DNA from: Burkholderiales bacterium
GTDB lineage: Bacteria > Pseudomonadota > Gammaproteobacteria > Burkholderiales > Usitatibacteraceae
Direction: 5' to 3'
Assembly: GCA_014378085.1 (NCBI GenBank)
Contig: JACMOJ010000091.1
Location: forward strand, 1-21,256
Length of the DNA stretch: 21,256 nucleotides
This document shows positions 7,722 through 15,360 of this stretch, piece by piece (the stretch's first letter is position 1; each line of letters opens with the position of its first letter). The position numbers and the translations under genes were made by a program. Below the pieces are notes generated by a model. That model did no database searches and had not been told where the DNA came from. It worked only from the letters and a program-made list of their open reading frames with translations.

Positions 7722-10700
7722 ATGTCCACGTCCAGCGCTTCCATTCCCTTCGTTCATCTTCGCCTCCATACCGAGTACTCGATTACGGATGGAATCGTGC
7801 GGGTTGACGAAGCTGTTAGCCGCGCCGCAGAGGACGCGATGCCGGCATTGGCGATCACGGACGCCGCAAACTTGTTTGGCGCGGTGAAGTTTTTCCAACG
7901 CGCACGTGGTCGTGGCGTGCAGCCGATTATTGGCTGCGAAGTGGCCATCGAAAATGCCAAGTCGCGTGACCACGCCACCCGCATTGTGCTGTTGTGTCGC
8001 ACCGAAGCGGGTTATCTCAATTTATGCCAGCTCTTGACCCGCGCCTTTCGCGAAAATATGTGGCGTGGCCGCGCCGAATTGCGCCGCGAATGGCTGACGG
8101 GCAGCGTCAACCAAGGACTGATTGCACTTTCCGGCGGCACCGCCGGGGATATTGGCCAGGCGCTGTTGCAAGGAGACACCAAACGCGCCATGGCGGATGC
8201 CAACGCTTGGGCTAAGGATTTCCCGGATGCGTTTTACCTTGAAGTTCAGCGCGCGGGCCGAGAAAATGATGAGCCCTACAACGCGGCGGTGTTAAATCTC
8301 GCGAGCGTGGCGGATCTGCCGGTGGTGGCAACACATCCGATTCAGTTCATGGCCCCGGAAGACTTCAAGGCGCACGAGGCGCGGGTGTGTATTGCGCGCG
8401 GTGAAGTGCTGGGTGATAAACGGCGCGTGCAGGAATTTACAACCGAGCAGTACTTTAAGCGTTCGGCCGAGATGGTCGCACTGTTCGCCGACCTGCCTGA
8501 GGCAATCGAGAATAGTGTGGAGATTGCCAAGCGCTGCCATTTTGAGTTCACGCTGGGTAAGTCGCGGCTTCCAAATTTCCCGACGCCTAATGGTGAATCG
8601 ATTGACGAATTTTTGTTGGCCTCGGCCATGGCGGGGCTTGAACAACGCTTAAGCGTGTTGTATCCCGAGCTGTCAGAGCGCGATGCGGCAAGGCAAAAGT
8701 ACACCGCCCGGCTTGAGTTTGAAGTGAAGACCATCGTCAAAATGGGGTTCCCCGGTTACTTTCTGATCGTGGCCGATTTCATCGGCTGGGCAAAGAACAA
8801 TGGTGTGCCGGTTGGGCCGGGACGCGGCTCGGGCGCGGGCTCGCTGGTGGCGTATTCGTTGGGCATCACCGATCTCGATCCGTTGCATTACGATTTGTTG
8901 TTTGAGCGTTTTCTCAACCCCGAGCGCGTCTCGATGCCGGACTTCGATATCGACTTCTGCCAAGAGGGGCGCGATCGCGTTATCGATTATGTGAAGAACA
9001 AATACGGCCACGGGTCGGTCTCGCAGATTGCGACGTTCGGCACGATGGCCGCGAAGGCTGTGATTCGCGACGTTGGGCGGGTGCTTGGCATGGGTTACAA
9101 CCATGTTGACGGTATCGCCAAGCTCATCCCCAATCAGCTCGGCATTACGCTGGCGGAGGCGATCAAACAAGAACCGCAGTTCAACGATCGTATCCGGGAT
9201 GAGGAAGAAGTCGCCGAGTTGATGGAGCTTGCGCTCAAGCTTGAAGGCATCACGCGTAATGTGGGGATGCACGCGGGCGGCGTGCTGATTGCGCCAGGCC
9301 CGCTCACCGATTTCACGCCACTCTATGTTGCCGATGGCTCGGACTCGTTTGTGAGCCAGTACGACAAAGACGACGTTGAGGCCGTAGGGCTGGTGAAGTT
9401 TGACTTCCTTGGCTTAACAACCCTAACCATTATTGAAGAGGCAGTTGCGCTTATCCGTGCGCGTCGGTATGGTGAACCAGCGGCGGATTTCGATCTTCAG
9501 CTTATTGCGTTGGACGACGCAGCGGCGTACAGCGTATTTGCGCGTGGTAGCACGGTGGCCATATTCCAGTTTGAAAGCGGCGGCATGCGCGACCTGATTG
9601 TGAAGGCGCGACCCGGTTCGGTTGAGGATCTGACCGCGTTAAACGCGCTGTATCGCCCCGGCCCGATGGAACTGATTCCAGACTACATTCGCCGCAAGAC
9701 TGGCGCGGAAAAAGTCACCTACCTTGATGCACGTGTTGAGCCGATTCTATCGCCGACCTACGGCATCATGGTGTACCAAGAACAAGTGATGCAAATTGCT
9801 CAGGTGGTCGGCGGCTATTCGCTGGGCGGTGCCGATCTGCTGCGGCGCGCGATGGGTAAAAAGATGCCGGAGGAGATGGCGAAACATCGCGGCATCTTTG
9901 CCGAAGGTGCCGTCAAGAAAGGTATCGCCCAGCGTGTTGCCGATGAGTTGTTCGACTTCATGGAGAAGTTTGCGGGCTACGGTTTTAACAAGTCACACTC
10001 GGCTGCCTACTCACTGGTGGCGTATCACACGGCGTATTTGAAAGCGCATTTCCCGGCTGAATTCATGGCAGCCAATATGAGCTGCATCATGGATTTCACC
10101 GACAAGGTGCAACTAATCGCCGACGACGCGCGCGCCATCGGGCTGACGCTGCTGCCGCCGGATATCAACCTTGGTACCTATCGTTTTCTGCCAACCGATG
10201 AGCGCACGATTCGGTACGGGTTGGGCGCCGTGAAGGGCACGGGGCGTAACGCGATTGAGGCGATTGTTGCGGCACGCGGCGACGAAAAAGCCGGCGGGCC
10301 GTTCCGCGATTTGCTCGATTTTGTCAAACGCGTTGATCGTAGCCAGGTCAATCGTCGCGCCATGGAAGCGTTGATTCGGGCCGGGGCATTTGACGGCATT
10401 GAGCCGAATCGCGCGGCATTGATTGCCACACTGCCGCAAGCCATTGAGCTTGCCGACAAGGCGCTGCGTGATGCGCAGCAAGTCAATTTGTTCGGTGATA
10501 GTTCACCTGAGGCAGGTGGCAGTTTGGCGCTGGTGGCGGTACCGATGTGGTCGGACCGTGATCGGCTAACGAATGAAAAGACGGCGCTGGGCTTTTATTT
10601 GTCCGGCCATCCGTTCACCAGCTACGCGCGCGAGATCCGCCAGTTCGCCAAGACGTTGTTGTCGGACTTGCAGCCCAAAAACGATTCCATCTTGATGGCC

Positions 10701-11267
10701 GGCATTTTGTATGAGCAGCGTGTGCGTAACGGCAAACGCGGCCGCATGTGTGTCATGACACTCGACGACGGCAGTGCGCGCGTCGATGTGGTTGCGTATA
10801 GCGATGTGTTTGACAAACGTCGGCAACTTATTCGCGACGACCAGCCGTTGATTGTTCGTGGGCGTGTTTCGCCGGACGAATTTACCGGCGGTTTGCGAGT
10901 AATTGCGGATGATGTGATCGGCATGGACGAGGCTCGCAAGTTTGTACGACAGATGACCTTGTCGATGAACGGGCAGGCGGACAGTGCGAAGTTACGCCGC
11001 CTGTTGTCGCCACATCTCGCGCCAGACGCGCACGACGCGGTGCAGGTCAAAATTGTCTATAACAACGGCGAAGCGGAAGTGCCAGTGATGCTGCCCGACC
11101 AGTGGCGGGTATCGGTTACCGAGCCGCTAGTCACCGCACTTGCAGAGTGGCTAACACCGGACAATGTCGTGCTCGAATATGACGCGTCGAATATGATGCC
11201 GCCGCCGCCGCCACGCGGCTGGCGCGACAACTACCAGCCGGCGTTCTCCGGCAGCAGCGAATACTAG
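7722..11267 (+). CDS. dnaE: DNA polymerase III subunit alpha (DnaE1)
   Basis: A 1181-residue replicative polymerase, the catalytic subunit of the Pol III core with the epsilon and theta subunits. An N-terminal PHP domain starts FVHLRLHTEYSITDGIV. The polymerase active site is PDFDIDF with Asp407, Asp409 and, further on, Asp561 (VKFDFLGL), matching E. coli Asp401, Asp403 and Asp555. YGFNKSHSAAYS (finger region) follows. An internal beta-clamp motif, QVNLF, begins at residue 920. An OB-fold (ILYEQRVRNGKRGRMCVMTLDDGSARVDV) lies near residues 990-1040. The length is close to E. coli (1160). It starts at ATG 7722, 81 bases after the preceding gene; no strong Shine-Dalgarno is visible. The early segment (GRAELRREWL, GGTAGDIGQALLQGD) looks betaproteobacterial from memory. 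Confidence 0.97.
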   Translation: MSTSSASIPFVHLRLHTEYSITDGIVRVDEAVSRAAEDAMPALAITDAANLFGAVKFFQRARGRGVQPIIGCEVAIENAKSRDHATRIVLLCRTEAGYLNLCQLLTRAFRENMWRGRAELRREWLTGSVNQGLIALSGGTAGDIGQALLQGDTKRAMADANAWAKDFPDAFYLEVQRAGRENDEPYNAAVLNLASVADLPVVATHPIQFMAPEDFKAHEARVCIARGEVLGDKRRVQEFTTEQYFKRSAEMVALFADLPEAIENSVEIAKRCHFEFTLGKSRLPNFPTPNGESIDEFLLASAMAGLEQRLSVLYPELSERDAARQKYTARLEFEVKTIVKMGFPGYFLIVADFIGWAKNNGVPVGPGRGSGAGSLVAYSLGITDLDPLHYDLLFERFLNPERVSMPDFDIDFCQEGRDRVIDYVKNKYGHGSVSQIATFGTMAAKAVIRDVGRVLGMGYNHVDGIAKLIPNQLGITLAEAIKQEPQFNDRIRDEEEVAELMELALKLEGITRNVGMHAGGVLIAPGPLTDFTPLYVADGSDSFVSQYDKDDVEAVGLVKFDFLGLTTLTIIEEAVALIRARRYGEPAADFDLQLIALDDAAAYSVFARGSTVAIFQFESGGMRDLIVKARPGSVEDLTALNALYRPGPMELIPDYIRRKTGAEKVTYLDARVEPILSPTYGIMVYQEQVMQIAQVVGGYSLGGADLLRRAMGKKMPEEMAKHRGIFAEGAVKKGIAQRVADELFDFMEKFAGYGFNKSHSAAYSLVAYHTAYLKAHFPAEFMAANMSCIMDFTDKVQLIADDARAIGLTLLPPDINLGTYRFLPTDERTIRYGLGAVKGTGRNAIEAIVAARGDEKAGGPFRDLLDFVKRVDRSQVNRRAMEALIRAGAFDGIEPNRAALIATLPQAIELADKALRDAQQVNLFGDSSPEAGGSLALVAVPMWSDRDRLTNEKTALGFYLSGHPFTSYAREIRQFAKTLLSDLQPKNDSILMAGILYEQRVRNGKRGRMCVMTLDDGSARVDVVAYSDVFDKRRQLIRDDQPLIVRGRVSPDEFTGGLRVIADDVIGMDEARKFVRQMTLSMNGQADSAKLRRLLSPHLAPDAHDAVQVKIVYNNGEAEVPVMLPDQWRVSVTEPLVTALAEWLTPDNVVLEYDASNMMPPPPPRGWRDNYQPAFSGSSEY

Positions 11268-11361
11268 CCAGCACGTTCGGTGCAAAGTCCCCGATTGGCG
11301 GGTATCTTCGAGCAAAAATGTCTGAAAACACCCGTGGATAAAGGGGTTTTTACGCTATTTT

Positions 11362-11620
11362 CACTAGTGTCCCAACGCGGATGGAGTGTTTATTAGCGGC
11401 GGTAGGGTGGGCAAAGCGTAGCGTGCCCACGCGCAGATTCAACCGCGCGAACCGTGGGCACGCTACGCTTTGTCCACCCTACACAGAATGCTGGAAGTTT
11501 CGTTGAAGGGGAACGGAGAGCGAGGCGGGAATCGACATCGTTAGCAGCACAAACTGGCATTATCATCATATGAAGCGTACGGTTATAGCGCACCAGCCAT
11601 AAAACGTTGGGACGCCAGTG
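11362..11620. mobile_element. Possible non-autonomous (MITE-like) element or transposon remnant
   Basis: Bases 11362-11377 and the reverse complement of 11605-11620 match at 14 of 16 positions (consensus CACTRGYGTCCCAACG). They bound 259 bases that contain no transposase gene but do contain the long hairpin at 11402-11482. Both outer flanks begin with TTTT (11358-11361 and 11621-11624), which could be a short target duplication or chance in a T-rich stretch. The right end lies two bases outside the folA stop codon. Mobility is inferred only from this geometry. Confidence 0.4.
11402..11482. repeat. REP-like long hairpin, 30-bp stem
   Basis: Arms 11402-11431 and 11453-11482 are complementary at 29 of 30 positions; the remaining pair would be a G-U wobble in RNA. 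The loop is 21 bases. The arm carries the motif GGGTGGGCAAAGCGTAGCGT followed by GCCCACG, which I recall as a dispersed intergenic repeat in many proteobacteria. It could act as a transcription terminator or mRNA-stabilising structure between the convergent genes dnaE and folA. Confidence 0.85.
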
Positions 11621-11622
11621 TT

Positions 11623-12108
11623 TTATTTTCTGAGCCTATCGTACAAGATGAAATCGACGTCGTAGGCATTCTTGTCGTCTTGAGAACGAGCTTGGCGGGA
11701 AGTTTCTTGCCACTCGGTTTCTGCCAGCGGCGGGAAAAACGTGTCGCCATCAACGTCTGCATGTATCGCGGTCAGATAGACGCGATCGGCTCGTGACAAT
11801 GCCGCTGCGTAAAGTGTCGCGCCACCAATCACAAAGGCAGATTGCCCGACGACGAGTGCCAGCGCCGCGTCGACCGAAGCCACAACCTCGACCCCTTCGT
11901 GCTGCCAAGCGGGGTTACCGCTCACGACAATATTTCGCCGCCCGGGTAAGGCGCGGCCAATGGACTCAAACGTTTTGCGCCCCATGATAATCGGATGACC
12001 CATCGTCACTTGTTTGAAGTAGGCGAGTTCGGCGGGCAGGTGCCATGGCATCTTGCCGCCAAGGCCGATGACATTATTGTTGGCGGTCGCCACAATCAAG
12101 TTCAGCAT
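11623..12108 (-). CDS. folA: Dihydrofolate reductase
   Basis: A 161-residue DHFR that reduces dihydrofolate to tetrahydrofolate with NADPH. Family blocks are complete: LIVATANNNVIGLGGKMPWHLPAEL, MGRKTFESIGRALPGRRNIVVS, FVIGGATLYAAAL and a final acidic/aromatic strand VDFILYDRL. The substrate-protonating acid at position 27 is Glu, where E. coli has Asp27; Glu is the form in vertebrate enzymes and some bacteria and should function. It starts 12 bases after the thyA stop on the same strand, which fits the biochemical couple: ThyA produces the dihydrofolate FolA recycles. The stop codon is TAA at 11625-11623, next to the end of an inverted-repeat element. Confidence 0.97.
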   Translation of the reverse strand: MLNLIVATANNNVIGLGGKMPWHLPAELAYFKQVTMGHPIIMGRKTFESIGRALPGRRNIVVSGNPAWQHEGVEVVASVDAALALVVGQSAFVIGGATLYAAALSRADRVYLTAIHADVDGDTFFPPLAETEWQETSRQARSQDDKNAYDVDFILYDRLRK

Positions 12109-12120
12109 CGCGGCGCTCGC

Positions 12121-12927
12121 CTAGACCGCAATGGGCGCTTTGATTGCAGGATGCGGGTCATAACCTTCGAGGGTAAAGTCTTCGAACTTAAAGCCCAATA
12201 TATCTTTCACGTCTGGATTTAATCGCATGATCGGTGCCGGACGCGGTTGGCGCGTGAGCTGCTCACGCGCTTGATCCAAGTGGTTCGAATACAAGTGTGC
12301 ATCACCAAGCGTATGCACGAACTCGCCGACGTTGAGCTCGCAAACCTGCGCCACCATCATCGTCAGCAGCGCGTAGGAAGCAATATTGAATGGCACACCG
12401 AGAAAGATATCGGCGCTACGTTGGTAGAGCTGGCAGGATAACTTGCCATCCGCCACGTAGAACTGAAAAAACGCGTGGCAGGGTGCCAACGCCATCTTTG
12501 GAATGTCAGCGACGTTCCATGCAGAAACAATCATGCGGCGCGAGTCGGGATTAGTTCTGATCTGCGCGATAACTTCACGAATTTGATCAATGTGTTTACC
12601 ATCTGGCGTCGGCCACGAACGCCATTGATAGCCGTACACCGGGCCGAGGTTGCCATCCGCGTCCGCCCATTCATCCCAAATGGTGACCTTGTTGTCGCGC
12701 AGGTAGGCGATGTTGGTATCGCCCATGAGAAACCACAGCAACTCGTGAATGATCGAGCGCAGATGGAGTTTTTTGGTGGTGAGCAGCGGAAATGATTCGC
12801 CCAACTGAAAACGCATTTGGTAGCCAAACACCGAGCGTGTCCCAGTGCCGGTGCGGTCCGATTTGTTGGTACCGTGTTCGAGTACATGACGAACGAGGGT
12901 CAGGTAAGTGTCGTCGACGGATGTCAT
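12121..12927 (-). CDS. thyA: Thymidylate synthase
   Basis: A 268-residue thymidylate synthase that methylates dUMP to dTMP using 5,10-methylenetetrahydrofolate. The catalytic cysteine is Cys150 in [12 protein letters not shown] (E. coli Cys146). Other conserved blocks are [18 protein letters not shown] (phosphate-binding Arg), [39 protein letters not shown] and the C-terminus IKAPIAV, which closes over the active site. Its ATG overlaps the cysC stop (ATGA, 12924-12927), and folA follows after 12 bases, so cysC-thyA-folA is probably one transcript. Confidence 0.98.
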   Translation of the reverse strand: MTSVDDTYLTLVRHVLEHGTNKSDRTGTGTRSVFGYQMRFQLGESFPLLTTKKLHLRSIIHELLWFLMGDTNIAYLRDNKVTIWDEWADADGNLGPVYGYQWRSWPTPDGKHIDQIREVIAQIRTNPDSRRMIVSAWNVADIPKMALAPCHAFFQFYVADGKLSCQLYQRSADIFLGVPFNIASYALLTMMVAQVCELNVGEFVHTLGDAHLYSNHLDQAREQLTRQPRPAPIMRLNPDVKDILGFKFEDFTLEGYDPHPAIKAPIAV

Positions 12928-13472
12928 GCGTCGTCCTTTGTGATTTTGTTCAGTAGAACCGCAACGGCATCTTCGACGCTGGTTTTCGAAGCGTCGATCG
13001 TCAGCTCTGCGCGAACCGGCTGTTCATACTTATCGGTGACGCCGGTGAACATGGCAAGTTCACCACGACGTGCCTTGGCGTACAACCCCTTAACATCGCG
13101 CGCCTCACAAACCCTGAGTGGCGTTGAGAGATGCACCAACACAAATCGTCCATTCGCCTCAATACGCTGACGCGCCGCCATGCGTGCCGCCTCGTACGGC
13201 GCAATCGCCGCGGAGATAACGATCCCGCCGTGTTTGACCACTTCTGCGGCCACAAAGGCGATACGCTCAATATTGGTGTCGCGGTCAGCGCGCGAGAAAC
13301 CCAACTCTTTGGACAGATGCGTCCTCACCACGTCGCCATCAAGCAGCGTGACAGGACAATTGAGTGTTTGTTGTATAGCGTCTGCCAGCGCAGTGGCAAT
13401 GGTCGACTTGCCGGCTCCCGACAGCCCTGTCAGGAAGATACAAACACCGTGGTGGAGGGCGGTTGCGCGCAT
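12924..13472 (-). CDS. cysC: Adenylyl-sulfate (APS) kinase
   Basis: A 182-residue APS kinase that phosphorylates adenylyl sulfate to PAPS with ATP, in sulfate activation. It has Walker [10 protein letters not shown] (residues 17-25), then [25 protein letters not shown] (the family's DGDxxR APS-binding block), IAPYEAAR, and [31 protein letters not shown]. The stretch before Walker A (16 residues) is shorter than in many homologues. No cysD, cysN, cysH or sat gene is nearby; coupling to thyA is unexpected, and sulfotransfer or sulfated metabolites are alternative roles. A promoter-like sequence lies directly before ATG 13472, so the mRNA may be leaderless. Confidence 0.95.
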   Translation of the reverse strand: MRATALHHGVCIFLTGLSGAGKSTIATALADAIQQTLNCPVTLLDGDVVRTHLSKELGFSRADRDTNIERIAFVAAEVVKHGGIVISAAIAPYEAARMAARQRIEANGRFVLVHLSTPLRVCEARDVKGLYAKARRGELAMFTGVTDKYEQPVRAELTIDASKTSVEDAVAVLLNKITKDDA

Positions 13473-13478
13473 GGATTG

Positions 13479-13507
13479 ATTTTAGGGCTTTCCTAGGGGG
13501 TTGCCAA
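13479..13507 (-). promoter_or_regulatory. Sigma70-like promoter of cysC, possibly giving a leaderless mRNA
   Basis: On the minus strand a -35 TTGGCA (complement of 13502-13507) and a -10 TAAAAT (complement of 13479-13484) are separated by 17 bases. Only six bases lie between the -10 and the cysC ATG, so initiation seven bases downstream would fall on the A of the start codon. No Shine-Dalgarno sequence is seen before that ATG, consistent with leaderless initiation or with a different promoter upstream. Confidence 0.5.
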
Positions 13508-13533
13508 AAGCGTTATCAAGAGGGCTGCTAAAA

Positions 13534-13578
13534 GGGCGCTGCAAAAAAGGGCGCTGCAAAAAAGGGCGCTGCAAAAAA
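13534..13578. repeat. Three perfect 15-bp tandem repeats with degenerate flanking copies
   Basis: Unit GGGCGCTGCAAAAAA repeats at 13534, 13549 and 13564. Degenerate relatives sit on both sides (GGGCTGCTAAAA at 13522 and GGCTGCTAAAAA near 13592). The array lies between the tonB terminator and cysC, upstream of the cysC promoter. The 15-base period keeps frame on both strands, but the frames run into the terminator or tonB and show no start signal, so I do not call a gene. Confidence 0.85.
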
Positions 13579-13616
13579 AGGCTTCAGAAATGGCTGCTAA
13601 AAACCGAGGATAGAAA

Positions 13617-13647
13617 AACAAACGCCCCGCAGCGCGGGGCGTTTGTT
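13617..13647 (-). terminator. Rho-independent terminator of the exbB-exbD-exbD-tonB operon
   Basis: A 14-bp perfect stem (13617-13630 with 13634-13647, core CAAACGCCCCGC) has a 3-base loop. Read on the minus strand it is followed by T residues (complement of the A-run 13614-13618, partly within the stem). It starts 23 bases past the tonB stop codon. Confidence 0.9.
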
Positions 13648-13670
13648 GAAACGATGAACGCTTATTCGGT

Positions 13671-14378
13671 CTATTCTGCTTCTTCGCCGGATAGCTTGTA
13701 AGTGATCGCAAGCTGGGCCGTGTAGCCAGCGGAATCCGTTTCGAAGCGACAAGCACCCGAGTTAATCACACCCACCGCAGCACGGTCAAACACACGGCGT
13801 GGATTGGAATTCGCCACTTCCACGCTGACAGCCTTTCCATCCGGGCCCACTTGAATGGCCAGGGTGACGGTCCCCTCGCTACCCGCCCGACGCGCTTCGC
13901 GTGGGAACGACGCTTGGAAGGCTGCAGCACATTCACGACGGTTGGTAATCGCGCCAAAGCCACGCGGCCCCACCGGACGCTGCACCGGTGGTGCCGGCGG
14001 CGCAGGTACGTAGGCTTGCACTGGCGGTGGCGTCGGCACCGATTCCACCACTGGCGCAGTAGAAGTCGTGGTCGGCGCAACTTCGGGCGGTGGCACGTAA
14101 TTAGGCGGTGGCGGAATATCTTGTTTCGGCTGTGGCTTCACCGGCTCAGGTGGCGGTGGTGGCGGCGGCTCCGGCGGCAGGATCACTTCGACAATACTCG
14201 CTGGCACTACGGCCTTGACGAATTTTTGACCCACGCCGCTCATGATCAACCAGATCAGCAAGGCATGAAACCCCACCACAAAAATAAGTCCTGACATGTG
14301 TTTTTTCGGGTCGCGCTGACTCTGCGCCCACCCAGACATGACAATGGTTCCTTCAGTTTCCGGCTTGACCGCGCTCAT
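13671..14378 (-). CDS. tonB: Energy transducer TonB
   Basis: A 235-residue TonB protein that transmits proton-motive force from ExbB/ExbD in the inner membrane to outer-membrane receptors. A cytoplasmic N-terminus is followed by one membrane anchor (about residues 29-48, SGLIFVVGFHALLIWLIMSG, with a His as in other TonB anchors). A periplasm-spanning proline-rich region follows (about 67-140; PPEPPPPPPPEPVKPQPKQD). The C-terminal TonB domain (about 150-230) contains FPREARRAGSEGTVTLAIQV and VANSNPRRVFDRAAVGVI, with a Cys pair (ECAAAF and GACRFE) that could form a disulfide. ATG 14378 is chosen because GGAGAAG lies about 7 bases upstream; the open frame reaches TTG 14408 without such a site. 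It is the last gene of the operon. Confidence 0.94.
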   Translation of the reverse strand: MSAVKPETEGTIVMSGWAQSQRDPKKHMSGLIFVVGFHALLIWLIMSGVGQKFVKAVVPASIVEVILPPEPPPPPPPEPVKPQPKQDIPPPPNYVPPPEVAPTTTSTAPVVESVPTPPPVQAYVPAPPAPPVQRPVGPRGFGAITNRRECAAAFQASFPREARRAGSEGTVTLAIQVGPDGKAVSVEVANSNPRRVFDRAAVGVINSGACRFETDSAGYTAQLAITYKLSGEEAE

Positions 14379-14439
14379 GAAATCTTCTCCAACCTTTGTT
14401 GCCTGCAATCGGGGTTGCGTCTGCTGAACAGTCTAGACA

Positions 14440-14862
14440 TCAGCGGAACTGCTCGCCGCCAATAATGGCGAGTTTTGAGAGGCCGCGCCGCTGCGAATTT
14501 GCCAGCACGAATGCCACACCTTCGTAACGCGTGTACTTGTCAGGACGCACCATGATGTTTGGCTGCGGCGAAATCTTTGCTGTTTCCAGCATATTCGCGT
14601 CCAGCGTGGGGCGATCAATTGGCGCACCGTTCCAGAAAATTTGGCCGGTTCGGTCGATATCGATACGAACTTCCAGCGGCTTTTCGCGATTAGGCGGATT
14701 GCCGACGGGCATTTCCATATTGACCGAGTGCAACTGGATCGGAATGGTAATGATGAGCATGATGATGAGTACCAGCATCACGTCGATCAGCGGCGTGGTG
14801 TTGATATCCATAATTGGTTCCGGATCGGAACCGCCGTCACCTGATCCTAAGTTCATACCCAT
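14440..14862 (-). CDS. exbD: Biopolymer transporter ExbD (second copy)
   Basis: A 140-residue ExbD/TolR-family protein with a short cytoplasmic N-terminus, one membrane helix and a periplasmic domain. The proton-carrying aspartate is Asp27 in INTTPLIDVMLVLIIMLIITIP. The periplasmic part ends VRPDKYTRYEGVAFVLANSQRRGLSKLAIIGGEQF, typical of ExbD. GGAGA lies 6 bases before ATG 14862. It is clearly diverged from the other ExbD beside it, mainly in the periplasmic domain, so it is an old duplication. It lies 51 bases after the first exbD and 61 bases before tonB. Confidence 0.93.
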   Translation of the reverse strand: MGMNLGSGDGGSDPEPIMDINTTPLIDVMLVLIIMLIITIPIQLHSVNMEMPVGNPPNREKPLEVRIDIDRTGQIFWNGAPIDRPTLDANMLETAKISPQPNIMVRPDKYTRYEGVAFVLANSQRRGLSKLAIIGGEQFR

Positions 14863-14913
14863 AATATTTCTCCGAATTGCGGTGCAAAGTGGCCAAAGCC
14901 ACGGCAGGTGGGA

Positions 14914-15351
14914 CTAAGGAGTCGTGGGGTCCGTGACAAACGAGACCTTGGTCAGCCCAATTTCTTGAATGGCCAAAATCGCGCGACCCATCGGCTCGTA
15001 CACTGAGTTCATATCGCCGCGAATATGCACTTCCGGTTGCGGCTTGTCAGCGCGTTTTGCGCTGTCACGTGCCCGGCGAAGCTTATCCTTTAGGTCCTCA
15101 GAATCCTTGATTGGCGAGTCGTAGAAAAACAATTTGCCCTGTTGATTAAACGACAGGATGATGTTTTCCGGCTTCGCTTCCTGCGGCGCGTTTGGTTCCA
15201 GCGGCAACTTCACCTTGACAGAGGTGGTCACCACCGGAATTGTGATCAAAAAGATGATCAATAACACCAGCATCACGTCGACTAGCGGCGTGGTGTTGAT
15301 GGTCGAATTCAGCGAATCATCGCCTTGCGACCCACCAATTTGCATGCCCAT
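14914..15351 (-). CDS. exbD: Biopolymer transporter ExbD (first copy)
   Basis: A 145-residue ExbD/TolR-family protein forming the proton channel with ExbB. It carries Asp25 in INTTPLVDVMLVLLIIFLITIP, the protonatable residue of the family. The periplasmic domain is charged (KDSEDLKDKLRRARDSAKRADK) and contains VHIRGDMNSVYEPMGRAILAIQEIGLTKVSFVTDP. It begins 9 bases after the exbB stop, so coupled expression is likely. Two exbD genes behind one exbB occur in several proteobacteria, and in Xanthomonas the second copy has been linked to specific functions rather than iron uptake. Confidence 0.94.
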   Translation of the reverse strand: MGMQIGGSQGDDSLNSTINTTPLVDVMLVLLIIFLITIPVVTTSVKVKLPLEPNAPQEAKPENIILSFNQQGKLFFYDSPIKDSEDLKDKLRRARDSAKRADKPQPEVHIRGDMNSVYEPMGRAILAIQEIGLTKVSFVTDPTTP

Positions 15352-15360
15352 GTTAGCGGC

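Larger units (their letters stand above)
11268..11622. other. Non-coding gap between dnaE and folA with inverted-repeat element
   Basis: The two flanking genes converge here. No convincing ORF is seen. The gap holds a 16-bp imperfect inverted repeat pair bounding 259 bases and, within it, a long hairpin; both are listed separately. No canonical terminator with a T-run is seen immediately after dnaE, so the long hairpin may serve this role for one or both genes. Confidence 0.6.

Noticed and set aside
11393..11593. Minus-strand ORF of 66 aa in the dnaE-folA gap
   Set aside because: It runs through both arms of the hairpin; its C-terminal part (GHATLCPPY) is the translation of the repeat rather than a gene.
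13534..13578. Possible CRISPR-like array
   Set aside because: Units are only 15 bases and directly abutting, with no spacers and no cas genes.
13501..13701. Plus-strand ORF with GRCKK pentapeptide repeats
   Set aside because: It is produced by the 15-bp DNA repeats, then runs through the tonB terminator and into tonB antisense; no start signal.
14379..14408. TTG start for TonB ten codons upstream
   Set aside because: The ATG at 14378 has a clear GGAGAAG ribosome binding site and the extra residues would overlap it.
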